A model generated the notes under the pieces. It worked only from the letters and a program-made list of their open reading frames with translations. It did no database searches and had not been told where the DNA came from. From assembly GCA_009763385.1 (NCBI GenBank), contig CM019826.1:97510848-97574847 (forward strand): a stretch of 64,000 nucleotides of DNA, read 5' to 3'. Positions within the stretch are counted from its first letter, which is position 1. Every line of letters starts with the position of its first letter. The DNA comes from Coix lacryma-jobi var. lacryma-jobi. Its lineage: Eukaryota; Streptophyta; Magnoliopsida; Poales; Poaceae. Made by a program: the position numbers and the translations under genes. Positions 19,906 to 31,383 of the stretch are shown piece after piece.

Positions 19906-22590
19906 ATGGATCGTGGCGTGGGCAAATCGCCGTTCTTTGATGGGACGAATTAAGCGTATTGGAAGATACGCATGTCGGCCTATCTTCAGAGCATGGGCTC
20001 TTCTGTTTAGGAGATTTGCAACAGGGATGATTACGTTGTCTTGGCTGCTCGTGTTACTCAGCTTCAGATGGATGAGCACGATGCCAATAGCCGAGCACGT
20101 AACACTCTTTTCTCCTGTTTGAGCATGTCCGAGTTTGATCGCGTTTCTCACCTCCCCACGACTCGTGAGATTTGGGCTACCCTCATGCGCTTCCATGAGG
20201 GAACTTCTCAAGTCAAATCTCGTCTCTACGAGTCACACAAGCGGGAGTCCGAGAACTTTCGACACATGCCTGGCGAGAGCATAGAGAGTTTATTCGCTCG
20301 CTTTCAGGTCATTGTCAACAAGATGAGAGCGAACAAGGAGCTGTTGCCTTTTGACGATCATGAGAGGGCTTTGAAGCTTTTGCACACTCTTGATCGGTCA
20401 GTGTGGGACACAAATGTCCAGGCGATCATCAAATTGTCTAACTATGAGACCCTCACTTGCGACGAGCTCTTTAGTAAGCTCAAGTCTAGTGAGATTGACG
20501 CCATGTCGAGGGCTTCTTATGAGAATCCTTCTTGCCCGACTATGGCTTTGGTTTCTGGCTCTTCTGCTAACCCCTCTGGAGGATTTGCACTCTCTTCACT
20601 TTTTTTTGTCATAGAGGACCAGCTGGAGTCTTTGGGGGATGACGAGTTGGCAATGCTCGCCAACCGGTTCTCGCGGTTCCACAACAACCGCATGAACCGT
20701 CGCCGCGGAGGAGGACGCTTAGGATGCTATGAGTGCGGCGACCCCAACCACTTCATCGCCAATTGCCCGAAGAAGAACAAGCAGACCTTCGGCAAGGCGG
20801 ACCATGGGCACAAGTACGACTCCGACAAGCGCAAGGACAAGCATGTCCCCCCGAGGCACAAGCGGAGGGGCGGCTTCGACAAGGAGTACATCAAGACCAA
20901 GTACTTGGAGAAGGCCCAGGCTGAGCAGTGTGCGTTCTTCGCCACGCTCAGCGACATCGACGACTCGGACGACGACTCCGCTTCCTCAAGCGACGACAAG
21001 TCCGAGAAGAAGAATAGCATCGAGGACAAGCTCAACGGCCTCTGCTTCTTCGCCGACGACGACGGCTTCTGCACCCTGGCCCTCGGCAAGGAGGTCGACG
21101 GCAAGCTGGTGGACACCCCTCGGAACCACGACGATGACACCTCCCAGGTATCTCTGACCCATGACAAACTTTCTGCTGAGGTCGAGAAACTTACTGCCGT
21201 GCTCCTTAGTCAGGATAAGTTGCTTAGGCGTGCCGCTAGAGAGCGCAAGGAGTTTAGGCAGAAGTGGGAGGATACGGTGAAGGAACTTGAATCTGTCAAG
21301 TCCACCGTTGTTGTCACAGAGGAGGAGGAATGTGAGATGTGCACCACGCACATGACTGACCTTCTCACTTTGAGAGGTAAGTATGTTGCGTTGGTAGGAG
21401 AGGTGGATGAGCTGAAGGCTAGACCCTCGCTGTTGGGTGCGTGCAAGACTTGTCCTGTCTTGCAATCCGAGTTGGCAGAGAAGAATGCCAAGATTGTGTC
21501 TCTTGAGGAGGCCAGCTCGGGTAGCACTTGTGTGACTAGCTGCACTTTGTGTGAGGGTTTGGAGATGGAGATTGCAAACGTGAAGCATGACAAGATGCAA
21601 ACCGAGGAGGAAAACACATACCTTCGGACCATCTTGTCATGGGTGTCTTGTGGTGAGCCACAGCTCGGGATGATGATCTCCCAATTTAAGCGAGCTGCTG
21701 GTGGTCCTGGTGTAGGTTTTGCTCCGGGTGTTGATCTTTCTGCTTTTGGGAAGATTGGAGAGTCGAGTGGTCTTAACCCTTGTGAGAAGCCCAACTCCAC
21801 CACTACTCCCAAACTTACCAAGCTTCCACCCAAAAAGCCACTCAAGCCTACCACCAAGGATGGGGTGTTTGAAGAACCTCCACGAGCTCCACCCAAGAAC
21901 CAAGTGTGGCATCCCAAACCCAACCACTTGAAAAACAAGCTTGATATGATGCCACCTATCCAGGAGGAGTGTTTGCCACAGAAGGGCAAAGTGATCCATA
22001 CCCACAACCGTGAGTACCAACAACCCCCTTTGACAGCGGTGAGGTACCATTGTGAGCATTGTGGGAGAGATGGACACTTGAGTGAGTTTTGCTTTCGGCG
22101 CAAGAGAGAGGCGCGCCGTGCAAGGGAGATGAACAACCTGGACATGTACCATCCTTTCCATGATGTACATGCGCCAAATGTTCAGAGACGTGCTGCTAGA
22201 CCCAGAGGTCCAGAACCTCAAGTTCCCAGGCCTAGGCAGAAGAAAGCTCTGAGGAGAGATGCTAGGCCTAGAGGTGCAGTGCCTCAAGTTCCTAGGCCTA
22301 GGCCTCGTAGAGAGCGTGCCCAGCGGGAGCCTGTAGTTGTAGGCTATCGACCCCGTGGTGGTGGCTTTGTAGTTGAGCGCTTTCCTCCACCGCGTTTTGA
22401 CTATCGCGGTGAGCGCTCCTTCCCCAGCGGACCACGTTCTTCTAAACATGGTGATCGCTTCCTCCGTAGGTGTGCTAGGAATGGTTTTTCTGCTAACCGT
22501 TCTTTTGAGCAGCCGGCCCAACACTGGTATTCTCCCTACTTCACTAACCCCAGTGTTGGCCCGTATGCTCACCCTATGTGTTTTTATTGA
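19906..22590 (+). pseudogene. gag: Gag of element C (copia, SIRE/Maximus type)
   Basis: The gag start is the ATG at 19906 (MDRGVGKSPFFDGTN). It is broken by TAA at 19951 and TAG at 20008, where relatives have an aromatic residue and W. From 20011 the frame is open to TGA at 22588-22590. The N-terminal third carries the copia gag domain (SRLYE, MPGESIESLFARFQ). A CCHC zinc knuckle lies at 20724-20768 (CYECGDPNHFIANCP), then an acidic and a coiled-coil region with CxxC pairs. A second CCHC follows at 22051-22092 (CEHCGRDGHLSEFC), then two copies of an arginine/proline-rich repeat around PQVPRPR. The long C-terminus is typical of the SIRE lineage. Pol follows in another frame. Confidence 0.88.
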
Positions 22591-22595
22591 TGTAG

Positions 22596-22980
22596 GTAAA
22601 ACGATTGGAGAACGTGTGGTTGGTGGATTCCGGTTGCTCGAGACACATGACCGGAAACGCCAAGTGGTTCTCCAGTCTTAGTCCTGTCGCCGGAAAGGAT
22701 TTTATCACCTTCGGCGACAACAGCAAAGGTAAGGTGCTGTCTCGTGGGTCTGTGCGAGTTAATGAGCACTTTGTGTTGCGCGATGTTGCTCTTGTTTCTA
22801 ACTTGCATTTTAACCTTCTTTCTGTTTCGTAACTTTTCGATGATGACTTTGAGATTCGTTTTAAACCGAATCTCAGTCGCATTTTGGATCCTCAGGGCTA
22901 TCTTGTTTGTGGGATTTCACCCTTTGGGAAAGTCTTTCGTGCAGATTTCTCGGAGTCTTTTGGCATTTCTCGTTGTCTTG
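22596..22980 (+). pseudogene. pol: Protease region of element C pol
   Basis: Reads ENVWLVDSGCSRHMTG from 22608, with the aspartic protease motif DSG at 22626-22634. The frame is broken by TAA at 22830-22832, then continues into the pre-integrase spacer until a frameshift near 22977-22985. The protease would cleave the gag-pol polyprotein inside the particle. A stop (TAG, 22593) precedes it in this frame, so gag and pol are not continuous here. Confidence 0.85.
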
Positions 22981-24148
22981 TGGTGGACCTTCTTCTTTTG
23001 ATCTTTGGAAGTGGCATAGGAGACTAGGACATTTGAGCTCCGACTTGCTTGCAAGACTTAGCTCACTTGGCCTAATCCGAGGATTGCCCAAGTTGTCGAT
23101 GGAGAAGGATCTTGTTTGCCACTCTTGTAGACATGGGAAGATGGTTGCCGCTCCCCACCTTCCAGTGACTCAGGTCATGACCAAGCGCAATGGAGAGCTT
23201 TTGCATATGGACCTTGTTGGTCCGGCTCGAGTGAGCTTGGTTGGGGGGAAGTGGTATGTGCTTGTTGTTGTTGATGACTTTTCGAGATATTCATGGGTCT
23301 TCTTTTTAGCTGAGAAGACCGAGACTTTCTCCCTTGCTCGCAATCTGATTTTGCGTCTTCAGAACGAGTTCCCTTTGAACTCGATGCGAGCTATTAGGAG
23401 TGATAATGGTTCCGAATTCAAGAATTCGGATTTTGAGAAGTTTTGTAACTCTTTGGGCTTGGAGCATCAGTTTTCTTCTCCCTACACACCGCCACAAATT
23501 GGTGTTGCAGAGAGGAAGAATCGGACCCTTGTAGAGATGGCCAGGACGATGCTCGATGAGCATATGACTCCTAGGCGATATTGGGCCGAAGCTATGAGCA
23601 CTGCATGCTATATTTCCAATCGCATTTTTCTTCGAGCTTTCTTGAAAAAGACCTCTTATGAGTTGCGTTTTGGAAAACTCCCCAAGGTGAGTTATTTTAG
23701 AGTTTTTGGTTGCCATTGTTTTATACTCAAAAAGGGCAACTTGGACAAATTTGAGTCTCGTTCTTCTGACGGTGTGTTTTTGGGTTGTGGCACTCACACT
23801 CGAGCTTATCGTGTACTTAACCTTGACACTAACCTAGTCATGGAGACATCCGATGTCACCTTCGACGAGACCATGGTTTGTCCTTCTTCTTGTTTTGAGC
23901 GTGCAGGTGATCATGAGGTTGGTGAGCCTCTTTTTGATGACGAGGACGAGGGTGCTGAAGGTATGGATGATCCAGCACCCCCTCCACCTGCTGTGCCGCA
24001 AGGAGCGGCTTCTACGACGACTCACGGCCCCGACACTTCTTCTTCCTGGGGGCCGTGGGATCCGCCACCCCGAGCGGTACCCTTTGTACCCGGGGAGGCA
24101 CCAGCTGCTGTTGACGGGGAGATCACTTCGGCACGGGAGGCGCCATGA
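22981..24148 (+). pseudogene. pol: Pre-integrase zinc domain and integrase of element C pol
   Basis: Carries the HHCC zinc domain (WHRRLGHLS near 23012, CHSCRHGK near 23119) and the integrase core with D (HMDLVGP, about 23203), D (SDNGSEF, about 23399) and E (VAERKNRT, about 23504). An acidic and proline-rich linker follows. TGA at 24146-24148 interrupts the linker where the frame otherwise continues (HIQRQHPPQQM); CGA to TGA is the simplest change. The integrase would insert the cDNA copy into host DNA. Confidence 0.9.
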
Positions 24149-25782
24149 CACATCCAGCGCCAACACCCCCCTCAGCAGATGATCAGCAACATTGACGAAC
24201 GGGTCACTCGGTCCAGGTCTCAAATCTCTCACTTTGCTCATTCTGCTTTTGTTGCTGATTTTGAGCCCCGAGATGTTGGACACGCTTTGACGGATCCGGA
24301 TTGGGTCATGCATGAGGAGTTAGAAAACTTTGAGAGAAATCGGGTTTGGGTTCTAGTGTCTCAACCTTTTGAGTATCATCCAATTGGGACAAAATGGGTT
24401 TTCAAAAACAAACAGGGAGAAGATGGCCATGTTGTGAGAAACAAGGCTAGACTCGTAGCCCAGGGATATAGTCAGAAGGAGGGGATAGACTATGAGGAGA
24501 CTTTTGCTCCTGTAGCACGTTTGGAGGCTATTAGGATACTCTTGGCTTTTGCTGCATCCAAAGGTTTCAAACTTTTTCAAATGGATGTCAAGAGTGCCTT
24601 CTTCAACGGCTACATAGAAGAGGAGGTGTATGTTAGACAACCCCCCGGTTTCGAAACTCCCAAGTTTCCAAACCATGTCTTTAAACTTCACAAAGCTTTG
24701 TATGGTTTGAAACAAGCCCCTAGAGCCTGGTATGATAGGTTGAAAACCTTTTTGCTTGCTAAGGGTTTTAAAATGGGATGTGTAGATAAAACGCTCTTTC
24801 TCCTCAAGCAAGGCACTGATACTCTCTTGGTCCAGATTTACGTGGATGATATCATTTTCGGTGGTTCTTCTCACGCTTTGGTTGCCAAGTTTGCAGATAC
24901 TATGAGCAGGGAATTTGAGATGAGCATGATGGCGAGCTGACGTTTTTCCTTGGGTTGCAAATCAAGCAATCCCGGGAGGGGACGTTTGTGCACCAAGGGA
25001 AGTACACCCGGGACATTCTGAAGAAATTCGATATGGGTGAGGCCAAGCCTTTTCCAACACCCATGTCGACCACGACGGCCCTGGATGCAGACAATGAGGG
25101 AGAAGCAGTGGACCAGAAGGAGTACCGGAGTATGATCGGGTCGCTGTTGTACCTGACGACGACACGCCCGGACATCGAGTCCGCGGTGTGTCTTTGCGCG
25201 CGTTTTCAGTCTTTGCCGCGCACCTCTCACTGTCAGGTGGTCAACCGCATTATGAGGTACTTATCCTTCACTCCAGAATTTGGGATTTGCTATTCTGCTT
25301 CCTCAACCCTCTCCCTTTGCGGTTATTCCGATGCCGATTTTGCTGGTTGCCGTGTCGAGCGCAAGTCCACTTCTGGGACTTGCCAGTTTATTGGTTCTTC
25401 TCTTGTATCATGGTCCTCTCGCAAGCAGTCTAGTGTTGCCCAGTCTACCACGGAGGCTGAGTACGTTGCTGCGGCTAGCTGCTGTTCCCAGTTACTCTGG
25501 ATGATGGCCACTTTGCGTGATTTTGGTCTGAGCTTTTCTCGTGTTCCTTTGCTTTGTGACCGCACGAGTGCGATTAGCGTTGCTAAGAACCCCGTGCTGC
25601 ACTCGAAGACCAAACACATTGATGTGCACTTTCATTTTCTGCGAGACCACTATGAGAAGGGTGATATCGACCTTCGCCATGTCGATACTCATCATCAGTT
25701 GGCTGATATTTTCACCAAGCCTTTGGACCAATCAACTTTTAATCGGTTGAGAGGTGAGCTTGGTGTGTGTTTCCCCTTTTAG
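24149..25782 (+). pseudogene. pol: Reverse transcriptase and RNase H of element C pol
   Basis: The reverse transcriptase shows the copia motifs VARLEAIR, QMDVKSAFFNG, LYGLKQAPRAWY and the catalytic YVDD at 24839-24850. One base appears to be missing near 24930, in GELTFFLG, shifting the frame. RNase H continues to 25782 with SDADFAG (about 25327), TEAEYVAA (about 25450) and HIDVHFHF, ending GVCFPF. The order and motifs identify a copia element. The breaks make this copy inactive. Confidence 0.92.
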
Positions 25783-26984
25783 ATGGGGGAAACATTTTTG
25801 ACTCTTGTATGATACACTGACTTTGTGTTTTTCAGTTGTTTTTGCTTTCTTTTGGTTTCTTCATGCATCTTTGCATTTCAGCATACGCTTTTACATTCTG
25901 AGCTTCATGAATATAGTCTGAAGAATGTAACTATGCTATGTGTAGTCTTTGCTCTGATGCTTTATGTAGATGCTGTAGCTTATGCTCTTTCTGATCACTG
26001 ATACATACTGTGAGCTGAGCTATTTTTGAATGGTGAAATTTGATATTGAACTTAAAACTTGAAAATGTTCACCATTGAGATATGCAACTAGCATGTGTAG
26101 GATGTGTCGAAGTCACTTATGCTATTTATGTATGCTAGGTTGCTATGTCCCTAGTGTTGAGTCATTCACTTGCTTGGTATGTTATATTCTGTTTAAAATC
26201 TGAACCAAGTTAAGTGAATTGAAAAGATCGAGATGGGTTTGCTTGTTAGCACCTCACAGTTTCGAGACTGTTTCTCATTGCACTTTGAGTTAAACTTGAG
26301 CTGTGTAGTGTATGACCGAAACTGTTGCTTTAAGCTTCTGATTGCTTATGCATAGGCTTCACACAGTTGGAAAGTTAGGCAATAACAAGCATTCAACCTC
26401 TCGCAGTCACATGCTAATTTCTGGACTTGTGTAATTTCACCGCTGCAACTCCGATTAAAATTTGAAATCACAAGTGTATGCTTCATTTTTCAATTGGCAT
26501 CAGCATGATGATTGAACTGTGCTAGGGGTAGTTCACCTTGTATACATGTTTAGCACGTGTTTGACTTCCTGTCTATACATGTCTTGTGCTATTTTGATGG
26601 TGAATACCTCTTTGGCTGAAAACTGCTCTTTTTGCTCTCATTTCAGACTTAGTGATCAGTTTGAGCCTTTGCTAGCTTTCTCGGATCAGAACTCTATAGA
26701 GCATATTTGCACTCTTTTGAGTATACTCCTGAAGCTTCTAACTTGCATTTTGACTCATATGCATTTTGGAAGGGGAGAAATTCTCTTGTTGGCACTTTTT
26801 GATGGTGCATTTTCTGAGGGGGAGCATTGTTTCTTGATAAGTGCATTTTCATCTAAGGGGGAGAAATTGCAAATCATTACCCTCCGTTTGAACTAAGGGG
26901 GAGATTTCCTAGTTGGTTGCACTATTCGAGGGGGAGTTTTTGCTGCTTCCTGTTGGCCGTAAGGTTTTGGTATCGAGCTTTCGT
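25783..26984 (+). other. 3' non-coding region of element C
   Basis: T-rich sequence without a coding frame; parts resemble 14036-15467 of element B. The place where some SIRE elements carry an envelope-like ORF is non-coding here. Confidence 0.65.
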
Positions 26985-27151
26985 TGCTAGTTGTGTTGAG
27001 CCTCTGTGCCTATGTCTTGAGGGACTAGCATTTGCTTCGATCTCTCGTTTGGTATCTGCTAGCGGTGTTGAGCCTGTTCTACCTCTTCTTGAGGGCTAGC
27101 TTTGCTTTGCTTGGTTGCGTCGAGCCGTTGCCCATGTCTTTGGGGACCAAG
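26985..27151 (+). repeat. Second covarying hairpin array, upstream of the PPT of C
   Basis: Three units of 42-46 bases: TGCTAGT/ACTAGCA (26985-27030), GCTAGC/GCTAGC (27058-27100), CTTGGT/ACCAAG (27110-27151), with related middles. They resemble the six units of B at 15468-15928. Confidence 0.7.
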
Positions 27152-27285
27152 TTGTTTTCGCTCTTTCCACTTGACCTTCTTCGGCTTTGCTATGCTTTTG
27201 GGTCATTTGGTTGAGTTCTCTCTCTTTCTCCTTCTTCCTTCTTCTGCTTCCATTATGATTTGTGTTGGTAGTTGACAATGCACTC

Positions 27286-27299
27286 ATCCAGGGGGAGAT
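27286..27299 (+). promoter_or_regulatory. Polypurine tract, element C
   Basis: CAGGGGGAGAT directly precedes the 3' LTR start at 27300. Confidence 0.8.
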
Positions 27300-29393
27300 T
27301 GCGGATACATGGGTGTATGCCGAGTCTCTGAGTGATGAGTGATTGTCAACTAGGATGATGCGCATGTTCTTTGGCTTATGTTGTGCAGGTGTCGAGCACG
27401 GATACAGTGATCAGAGGCAAGGTGAAGGTCAAGTAGAGACGTGTCGTGCCGATGGACCGAGAGTGGCGAAGGGCGGACGTGAGGCTTGGACTGAGGGACC
27501 GGTGGCCCGAGGATCAGCTGTGGTGGCTGACAGCCTGGGACAGCGACGAGCGAAGACTTGCGGTCATGTGTTGCCTGAGTCGTGGACTTGGGGACATGTG
27601 TCGGTGGACGGGGTGCACGGGAGGTGCATCCCCTCTACGGCGTCGGTTTGGTGGTAGAGCCAGAGAAAAACCATCGGGTGGACGGTTTCCAGGTTTGGGC
27701 CTCAAAACCTGGGCGCGGATGGTTTCCGAGTTTGGCCACAAAACTCGGGCTGAGGACGGTTTCCAGGTTTGGGCCTCAAAACCTGGGCGCTGCGAGTTTG
27801 CTGAGTTTGGGCCTCAAAACTCAGATGCTGGTGGGCTGGTTTCCCGGTTTGGGCCTCAAAACTGGGGGTTGGCTGGAAAGGCTGGTTTCCCGGTTTGGGT
27901 CACAAAACCGGGGGTGTAGAGCGAGGGCGGCACGTGGCGGCAATCGGGAGGTTGCGTCGAGGTAACGCTACGAGTTGTGCGGGCGTGGCCGTCGGATCCA
28001 CCTACCATCGAGTTGGTCCAGAATAACCTTAGGGTTTAGCTGGTTCGCTCTGTAAGTAGTTAGGGGTAGAGTGGGAATTAGGAATAGTTAGAATTAGGAA
28101 AAGTAGGGGGAGACACCCACCTCCCCATCTATCTCAGTTCATTTGCTCTTTGCTTCTAGGGTTTCCTGCTCTCCCAATCCCCTGCTGTAGCTAGCTGAGA
28201 TCCGCAGAGAACCATACCTCTGTGTACTGGAGATTTTGAGGAAGTGAGGCCGTAACCTCACTGTTGTAGCGTGTGGTAGCCACACGGTTGTAGATCGATG
28301 TGTTGATTCACGTTTTGTTCGTGTTCTTCGCGTTCTTCATTTCTCCGCGATTTTCCCGTTACCCAATCTCTCTCCCTACCGCGTCTTTGCTAAATCCGTT
28401 TGAATCAACTTGTTCGTTTTTGAAAGAAGATCATTTCCACCGATGGAATTTATCTAACTCCTTGCAAACAAGTAGATCGGGTTGATTTCGTTTTCATGGT
28501 GCTTTTTCATTGTTGATCTTCCCCTTTCGATTTCCCGATGATTGAATCGATTTGAGCGGATGATTTCTTGGGGATAGTCTCCTAACTACCCCGTGATCAT
28601 CTTCTCCAAGTTTGGGAACGTGGGATTTTGATTTGGATCGAATTTGGAGAGATTTGGAGAGGAGGCGACTAAAATTGCCCTCTCTACTCATTGACGGGCA
28701 GTCCGCAGTTTTGACCGGCAGACAGTCCGCGCGTCGGGTTTGGCCGGACCAGCAGCCAGACTCCGCGCTGAGGAGCAAGTGATTTTTGAACCGCGGACAG
28801 TCCGCCATTGTGTTTGGCGGACAGTCCACCGTTGTGTTTGGCGGACAGTCCGGGAACGTCCAGGGAGGTTCCAGCAGAGTTGTTGTTTCTCGTTTTCCAC
28901 CGGCGGACAGTCCGCCATCCCCTCGCGGACAGTACGCATTAGGCGAGGACAGTCCGGGACCCCAGGGCCGGACAGTCCGCGGATTGGCTGAAGCCTCCGG
29001 TTTTGTGCGTTTGCTCTCCCGGCTTCCTCGCTTGATTTTCGGACTTCTTGTTTGGCCTTGTAGTTGACCAAGGAACCCCTCTAGGTATCTTTGCTACTTG
29101 TTAGCATCGGTATTTAGGGATTTCTCGATGTAGCCGTCTATCTACGTTCGAGACTTGGTTTTTGAGCGTTGAACTTGTGCCGGAGTTTGTGGTGTTTGGT
29201 TTGCTATCGCTTTATGGTGCCTCGCTGTGATCCTAGGGATCATCCACCCTCTCCCAAGGGTCGTGGGCATCACGGTTTCGGTCGTAGCTTTCGGGGGTTG
29301 ATTTTGGGACATTTGGCCAAAGTTTCGAGAGAAATTTTTGAGCTCCCATTCACCCCCCTTTGGTCGCTTTGCTAGTGCTTTCTCGGTCCTTCA
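27300..29393 (+). repeat. 3' LTR of element C
   Basis: 2094 bp, matching 17769-19842. The hairpin array spans 27689-27912 and the palindrome array 28694-28982, with one extra palindrome relative to the 5' LTR near 28816. Confidence 0.93.
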
Positions 29394-31383
29394 CTCCTCA
29401 CCCGCATGGGCCGAGCCCACATCTTCACGGCCGCGCTCCCCTCTTGCTCTCACCGACCTGCGGGGCCCGGCAGTCAGCCCCGTCCCGAACCTCGATCCGC
29501 CCTTCACGCACCCTGCTCGCGCATCTAGTGCACCCCCCGTGCATAACTCTGTGTATAAACCCAGCCGCCATCCCTTCTCCATCTTTCCTGGACCTCGCAC
29601 CGACCACACGCCGCCACCCTCCTTCACCTTGCCTTCTCCCTCTACCCACAGATCGCCACCGTCATTCACGGTCACCACGAGCTCCACCAGCCGGCGCACC
29701 CGTTCGTCCTCACCGTCCCGTGAAGAGTCTTGAGCCGCGACGCTGCTCCACCGCCTCCGCCCCGACTTCACGCATTCCCTCCCCCTCCAGTCGCTGCACC
29801 GTTGAATCCGTGCATCGCCGTCCGCCTCCGCCGACGATTCGTCGCCGCCAAGCCACCTCCGTCGCCGAGAACTCCTCCATTGGACGTGTGGTGAGCTGCT
29901 CAATCGATCCCACCCAACCCCTCTGTCTCTAACGCTCCGTAGTCCTTTTCCGAGAACTCCGGCGAGCTCTAGCCATGGCGCCGCCGCATAGGGCCCTGGC
30001 GCCGCCGTGCTTTTCCCCGCCGACGGCCCCAAGTCTTTTCTTTTTGATCTGGACCGCGGGATCACCCATATACGGCTCAGATTAGATCGTAGGGTGAACC
30101 TGTATGAACCGAGTTCACCTGTACCGTGGACGCGGTTCGCTCACGCCGCATCAGCGGTCCACGCACCATGTGGCACACCGGTCCAACCGCGTAACGCCAC
30201 ATCATCATGGGTCAGCGCCACGTGGACGCCACGCCAACCAGCCCTGCTACTTTTGCTAAAGAGCCCCTGTACTTCACAGAAAGCAACCCACACTCCACTG
30301 TTACTATACGCCGTGCCTGAGAAAACTTACACACAGGCCCCTCTGTTTACGCCAAAACAAGGCGCCATCCCCACGCCACCGTGCGCTCTCTCCCCGCTTG
30401 TGTGGCACTCTCAGGCCAGTGGAACGGCGCCACGCGTCGGCCACGTGGGCAGCGGCACGTCCACGTCGACCCGCCGTCCCCTGTTTGCAAAAGAGACCGT
30501 GGATTTTATCAAAACCAACCCGCCGTCCACCCTTCACTGTGCGCTGTGTCTTAAGAAAACTGCAAGCCAGCCCTCTACCATTTATCAAAATGAGGCCCAG
30601 TCCAGATGCGTTTCTTTTTCTGTTTTATATTTATTTAAAATACGAAAATGAGTTCAGATTATTTACAGTTTCGCGACTCAGATTCAAATGTCCATAACTT
30701 GCTCATTTTTACTCTGTTTTGACCCGTTCAACTTGCGTTAGTTTCATAATTTCGTTCTCTATGCAGTAGATCTATTAGTTTACTGTTTTTATACTGTTTG
30801 GTATACTGTTATTTATTTTGTTGTATTGTGCCATGTATGTTGATTGGGCCAGAGAGTGCGGAGTACGAGGACGCTCCCGCCTATTCCTGTGATCATGCAG
30901 ATTCGACCTAGACCGAAGGCAAGTGTTCTTGAACATCTTGCACCTATGATTTATTTTACTTTTGGTATTAGAGTAGTTAGATCCTGTAGATGCATGTAGG
31001 GTCTAAATTTGAATCCCATGTTATGGTTTACTAGATTTTGCTCTATTATCCTTGTCGCCTGGTTTGGGATGTTTGGGTAGAAGTCATGCTTAGCCCTGCA
31101 GTCATGTTGGGATGGGATGGTGGTCTATTTTTAATAATCCAAAATAATGAACTATGAAACAATGTGGACATGGTCATTTTTGTAGTAACATGGTTGTTAG
31201 GTAAATCCGGCAGGATGGACCGTACTAGTGGTTTTGTGCCATGGATTTCGCAGCTCTTATTTGTTTTTTTGGTTCTGGGCTCATGCTAGATTCATCCTGC
31301 CTGGATCCCTAGGACCCGGTTCTTTGACAAGTAACCCGGCAAAACATCGCAAACCATGAGGCCTATATGGCTCTAGGACTGGC
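29394..31383 (+). repeat. 5' LTR of D, piece 2
   Basis: Begins with the right TSD copy of C (29394-29398), then continues the D LTR, matching 52350-54315 and 56300-56328. The GC-rich part around 29400-30030 opens several frames but matches no gene. A TATA box (TATAAA) lies at 29554-29559. It ends with CTGGC (31379-31383), the left TSD of E. Confidence 0.88.
29554..29559 (+). promoter_or_regulatory. Likely TATA box of D 5' LTR
   Basis: GTATAAACCC is followed by C-rich leader sequence; the same box is kept in the 3' LTR at 52512-52517. Confidence 0.6.

Larger units (their letters stand above)
17769..29393 (+). mobile_element. Element C: SIRE/Maximus-type copia retrotransposon, full length but broken
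   Basis: TSD CTCCT lies at 17764-17768 and 29394-29398. LTRs 17769-19842 and 27300-29393 start TGCGGATACATGG and end GGTCCTTCA; over the first 360 bases I count about 11 differences, roughly 3 percent. Order: LTR, PBS, gag, protease, integrase, reverse transcriptase, RNase H, 1.5 kb of non-coding sequence, PPT, LTR. Integrase before reverse transcriptase is the copia order. No envelope-like ORF is visible. Confidence 0.95.
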
